From: Bacillota bacterium
Lineage (GTDB): Bacteria > Bacillota > Clostridia > Christensenellales > QAND01
Direction of reading: 5' to 3'
NCBI GenBank assembly: GCA_019415425.1
Contig: DXZF01000019.1
Span: forward strand, 1-6,752
DNA length: 6,752 nucleotides
Shown here: positions 4,649 through 6,752 of the stretch, one piece after another
Layout of the letters: each line of letters opens with the position of its first letter
Position numbering within the stretch: the first letter of the stretch is position 1
Position numbers and translations under genes: made by a program
Notes under the pieces: generated by a model
Told to the model about the DNA's origin: nothing
Seen by the model: only the letters and a program-made list of their open reading frames with translations
Databases searched by the model: none

Positions 4649-5617
4649 ATGCCTACACATCCGATATGGTCGGAACAATTGGCTTACTTGTTTCCCAGGC
4701 GCGTCTGGCAGGCGTTGGCACAATGCCCGATACAGGTGAGGGAACAGATGGAAGAAATCCGGCTACGCGCGGAAAAACCGCTGATGGTGCAGTATGGAGG
4801 CCGGGATGCGTTTATCAGTGCCATGGGCGAAGTACATCGCGTGCCCACCGCGCCGCTGATCCTCACCGCAAAGGAGGTGCAGGAAGCATTTGAAGCGGCG
4901 TGCCAACATTCACTTTACGCGTATGAGGAGGAGATCCGGCAGGGATTCATCACCGTCAGAGGTGGGTATCGGATTGGCATCTGTGGAAAGGTGAACGCCA
5001 AACATGGACAAATTGTCTCGTTTCCCTACTGTACAGGTCTGTGCATTCGCATCATGCGAGAACTGCCCGGGTGTGCGGATGACGTGCTGCCCTTTATTGC
5101 ACAGGGCGAACGGGTATACACTTCGCTGATCGTTTCGCCCCCCATGATGGGCAAGACCACGCTGCTGCGCGATCTGGCACGCCAGATCTCCAACGGCATT
5201 TACGGCAGCGGCGGCAAACGCGTCTGCGTGGTGGACGAACGCAGCGAGATCGCGGGCGCCGTAGATGGACTGGCGCAACTGGACATTGGCCTGCGCACCG
5301 ATTTGCTGGACGCTTGCCCCAAATCCCAGGGGATGATGATGGCGTTGCGCGCCCTTGCGCCACAGGTGCTCATCACAGATGAGCTGGGCGGGGAGACGGA
5401 TGCGTGCGCCGTGCGGGAGGCATGCTTTGCCGGCGTTAAGGTGCTGGCCAGTGCCCACGCGGGCAGCGAGCGCGAGCTGATGAATCGCACGGGGCTACAG
5501 ATGTTGTTTTCACAAAAGGTGTTTGAGCGCATGTTGATTCTGGGAAATCGACCGGGGCAGTTGCAACGCGTGCTGGATGGCGATCTGCATCCCATCTGGG
5601 AGCGTGTGGGCGCATGA
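4649..5617 (+). CDS. spoIIIAA: Stage III sporulation protein AA, secretion-type ATPase
   Basis: Mother-cell cytoplasmic ATPase, related to type II/IV secretion ATPases, that powers the SpoIIIA-SpoIIQ channel into the engulfed forespore; 322 residues against about 307 in B. subtilis. Upstream in-frame starts exist, but ATG 4649 has AAAGGGGAGGA at the right spacing and yields the family N-terminus. Landmarks are EIRLRAEKPL (about 35-45), GFITVRGGYRIG (about 99-110), and RIMRELPG. The Walker A segment is SPPMMGKTTLLRD (163-175) with K169 and T170; Ser replaces the first Gly of the textbook P-loop, as I recall for other clostridial members. VVDERSEIAG follows, then GLRTDLLDACPKSQGMMMALRALAP and the Walker B segment VLITDELGG with D244 and E245, and the late SAHA motif. 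There is no membrane segment. The stop overlaps the spoIIIAB start (ATGA, 5614-5617), so the two are translationally coupled. Confidence 0.96.
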   Translation: MPTHPIWSEQLAYLFPRRVWQALAQCPIQVREQMEEIRLRAEKPLMVQYGGRDAFISAMGEVHRVPTAPLILTAKEVQEAFEAACQHSLYAYEEEIRQGFITVRGGYRIGICGKVNAKHGQIVSFPYCTGLCIRIMRELPGCADDVLPFIAQGERVYTSLIVSPPMMGKTTLLRDLARQISNGIYGSGGKRVCVVDERSEIAGAVDGLAQLDIGLRTDLLDACPKSQGMMMALRALAPQVLITDELGGETDACAVREACFAGVKVLASAHAGSERELMNRTGLQMLFSQKVFERMLILGNRPGQLQRVLDGDLHPIWERVGA

Positions 5618-6132
5618 AACCCATCCTCTGCATCCTGTTGGTGGCATGCTGTTCGCTGTGCGGATATATGGCCTCAGCCCGATTGCACCGCCACGTCGTG
5701 TTGTTGCAGATGCTCTTGCAGGCAACGGAACGGCTGCAGATGCACGTTGCATACTTTGCCGATCCGGTTCACACAGCGCTGCAATCGCTCTTGCAGAGCG
5801 AGCCCAAACCCATTGCACATTGGTATCGCCAGGCACTTGCGTTGTTGGCGGATGGAGAGAGCGTACAGGCGGCACTGCGCACATCGCTGCAACAGTTATG
5901 GGAGACGGACAGTGCGTTTTCGGCGCTGGATGCATCGGATGTCGATGCGCTGTGCCAGTGGGCGCAGGGGCTTGGCGGCGATCAGGCAACGCAACAGACC
6001 GCCTTTGCCTACATACAAAAAACGCTGTCGCACGGCATTCAAACGGCGGCCGAGAGGCAAAAGCAAAAGGCGAAACTCTACCGTACGTCCGGCGTGCTCT
6101 GTGGGCTATTGCTGGTCGTCCTATTCTACTGA
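5614..6132 (+). CDS. spoIIIAB: Stage III sporulation protein AB
   Basis: Predicted mother-cell membrane component of the SpoIIIA-SpoIIQ complex, related to GspF-like platform proteins of type II secretion; 172 residues, matching the family. A hydrophobic segment lies at about 3-22 (ILCILLVACCSLCGYMASA) and a second at about 158-172, ending the protein with GLLLVVLFY. The stretch between is mostly helical and charged. LQMLLQATERLQMHVAYFADPV (31-52) and WAQGLGGDQATQQTAFAYIQ (116-135) correspond to the conserved body of SpoIIIAB. It presumably couples the SpoIIIAA ATPase to the membrane channel. The start overlaps the spoIIIAA stop; GGGAG (5598-5602) is 11 bases away, rather far, so translation probably relies on coupling. 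Four cysteines fall in or near the first membrane segment and its flank, more than usual for a short segment. Confidence 0.93.
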   Translation: MKPILCILLVACCSLCGYMASARLHRHVVLLQMLLQATERLQMHVAYFADPVHTALQSLLQSEPKPIAHWYRQALALLADGESVQAALRTSLQQLWETDSAFSALDASDVDALCQWAQGLGGDQATQQTAFAYIQKTLSHGIQTAAERQKQKAKLYRTSGVLCGLLLVVLFY

Positions 6133-6152
6133 GAAGGCAGGAACGATGGAAG

Positions 6153-6350
6153 ATGAGCGTTGATTTGGTATTTCGTATCGCGGCCATTGGCATATTGGTC
6201 GCAGTCCTCAACCAATTGCTTTCGCGCGCCGGACGCGACGATATGGCGACGATGGTGACCATTGCGGGGCTGGTCATCGTGCTGTTTATGGTCATTGGCG
6301 TGATCAGCGATCTATTTGACAACGTCAAGCGCGTGTTCAATCTGTATTAG
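6153..6350 (+). CDS. spoIIIAC: Stage III sporulation protein AC
   Basis: Small integral membrane protein of the SpoIIIA-SpoIIQ channel; 65 residues, close to the family's 65-68. It has two membrane segments, about 6-23 (VFRIAAIGILVAVLNQLL) and 33-51 (the MVTIAGLVIVLFMVIGVIS region), joined by a polar turn RAGRDD. It ends in the conserved SDLFDNVKRVF. The ATG at 6153 is chosen because the family begins MxVDxVFxIA; a longer frame upstream overlaps spoIIIAB and is rejected. The likely ribosome binding site is AGGAA (6139-6143), nine bases away, modest. It lies 20 bases after spoIIIAB in the same operon. Confidence 0.94.
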   Translation: MSVDLVFRIAAIGILVAVLNQLLSRAGRDDMATMVTIAGLVIVLFMVIGVISDLFDNVKRVFNLY

Positions 6351-6373
6351 GCAAAGCGAAAGCGGGTGAACCG

Positions 6374-6752
6374 ATGATCAAGATTGTGGCGGTAGGCCTA
6401 TTGGGCGCCTTGCTCAGCATTCTCCTGCGCCCGCATCGCAGCGATCTTGCCATGTTATGCGGTATGGCCACGGGTGCGATCGTCCTTTTGATGGTGATGG
6501 ATGAAGCGACCAGCCTGCTCGCCTATCTGGCTCAGATCAGCGACCGCTTTGCCGTAGACCCCACGATGTTTTCCACCATGCTCAAGGTGACGGGCATTGC
6601 ATACATCGCAGAATTTGGCGTGCAGGCGTGCAAGGACGCGGGTGAAAGCGCCATCGCCTCCAAGGTGGAGCTGGGCGCCAAAATCCTGATCCTCTCGCTG
6701 TGCGTGCCGGTGGTGATGGATCTGTTGGAACTGTTGGCCAGCATACTGCCTG
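6374..6752 (+). CDS. spoIIIAD: Stage III sporulation protein AD, 3' end cut by the window
   Basis: Membrane protein of the SpoIIIA-SpoIIQ channel. From ATG 6374 the frame stays open to the last base, giving 126 codons; B. subtilis SpoIIIAD is about 133 residues, so only a few are missing. The most conserved family stretch is evident: LKVTGIAYIAEFGVQACKDAGESAIASKVELGAKILIL (70-107). Membrane segments are predicted at about 2-18, 26-42 and 103-122. GGGTG (6364-6368) lies five bases before ATG. It starts 23 bases after spoIIIAC. The remaining operon genes (spoIIIAE to spoIIIAH in other species) should lie just beyond the window. Confidence 0.94.
   Translation, partial: MIKIVAVGLLGALLSILLRPHRSDLAMLCGMATGAIVLLMVMDEATSLLAYLAQISDRFAVDPTMFSTMLKVTGIAYIAEFGVQACKDAGESAIASKVELGAKILILSLCVPVVMDLLELLASILP

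Noticed and set aside
5577..6152. A long frame upstream of and in phase with spoIIIAC, suggesting a fusion
   Set aside because: It overlaps spoIIIAB in another frame and has no homology; the 65-residue SpoIIIAC from 6153 is the normal family size.
5510..6340. Minus-strand open frame (276 codons) opposite spoIIIAB and spoIIIAC
   Set aside because: Low-complexity Arg/Pro/Ala/Ser composition and full overlap with conserved spoIIIA genes mark it as a shadow frame.

Overview
The window carries ordinary chromosomal genes of an endospore-forming Firmicute, most likely class Clostridia. The evidence is a pro-sigma-K gene, the start of the spoIIIA operon, a CD1247-type zinc-ribbon protein beside efp, and strong GGAGG-type ribosome binding sites. 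Base composition is moderately GC-rich for the class. I cannot name the genus. All genes run on the + strand.

Layout: (1) 1-522 is the 3' end of a LytR-CpsA-Psr (LCP) cell-wall gene, closed by a hairpin terminator at 545-577. (2) 641-1345 is an uninterrupted sigK, the late mother-cell sigma factor, with a hydrophobic pro-sequence. Its short upstream region has an inverted repeat covering the Shine-Dalgarno and a SpoIIID-like box. (3) A sigma-A-type promoter at 1350-1378 appears to start a vegetative operon: an endonuclease IV-like TIM-barrel protein (1402-2265), an Xaa-Pro peptidase (2262-3332, ATGA overlap), elongation factor P (3352-3909) and a small acidic zinc-ribbon protein (3944-4318). 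A 14-bp stem terminator follows at 4405-4450. (4) 4319-4648 holds no protein gene. It contains that terminator, a structured stretch, a second weaker terminator, a 12-bp palindrome and a sigma-E-type promoter. (5) 4649 to the window end is spoIIIAA, spoIIIAB, spoIIIAC and nearly all of spoIIIAD. These encode the mother-cell ATPase and membrane parts of the SpoIIIA-SpoIIQ channel between mother cell and forespore.

Two programmes alternate. The sporulation genes (sigK, spoIIIA) are separated by terminators or dedicated promoters from housekeeping genes (wall assembly, DNA repair-like, proline peptide turnover, polyproline translation). I found no mobile element, CRISPR array, rRNA or tRNA. I did not find a clearly new multi-gene system. 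The points most worth a second look are the non-coding elements before sigK and spoIIIAA, an altered metal-site residue in the endonuclease IV-like protein, and the poorly characterised CD1247-like protein.
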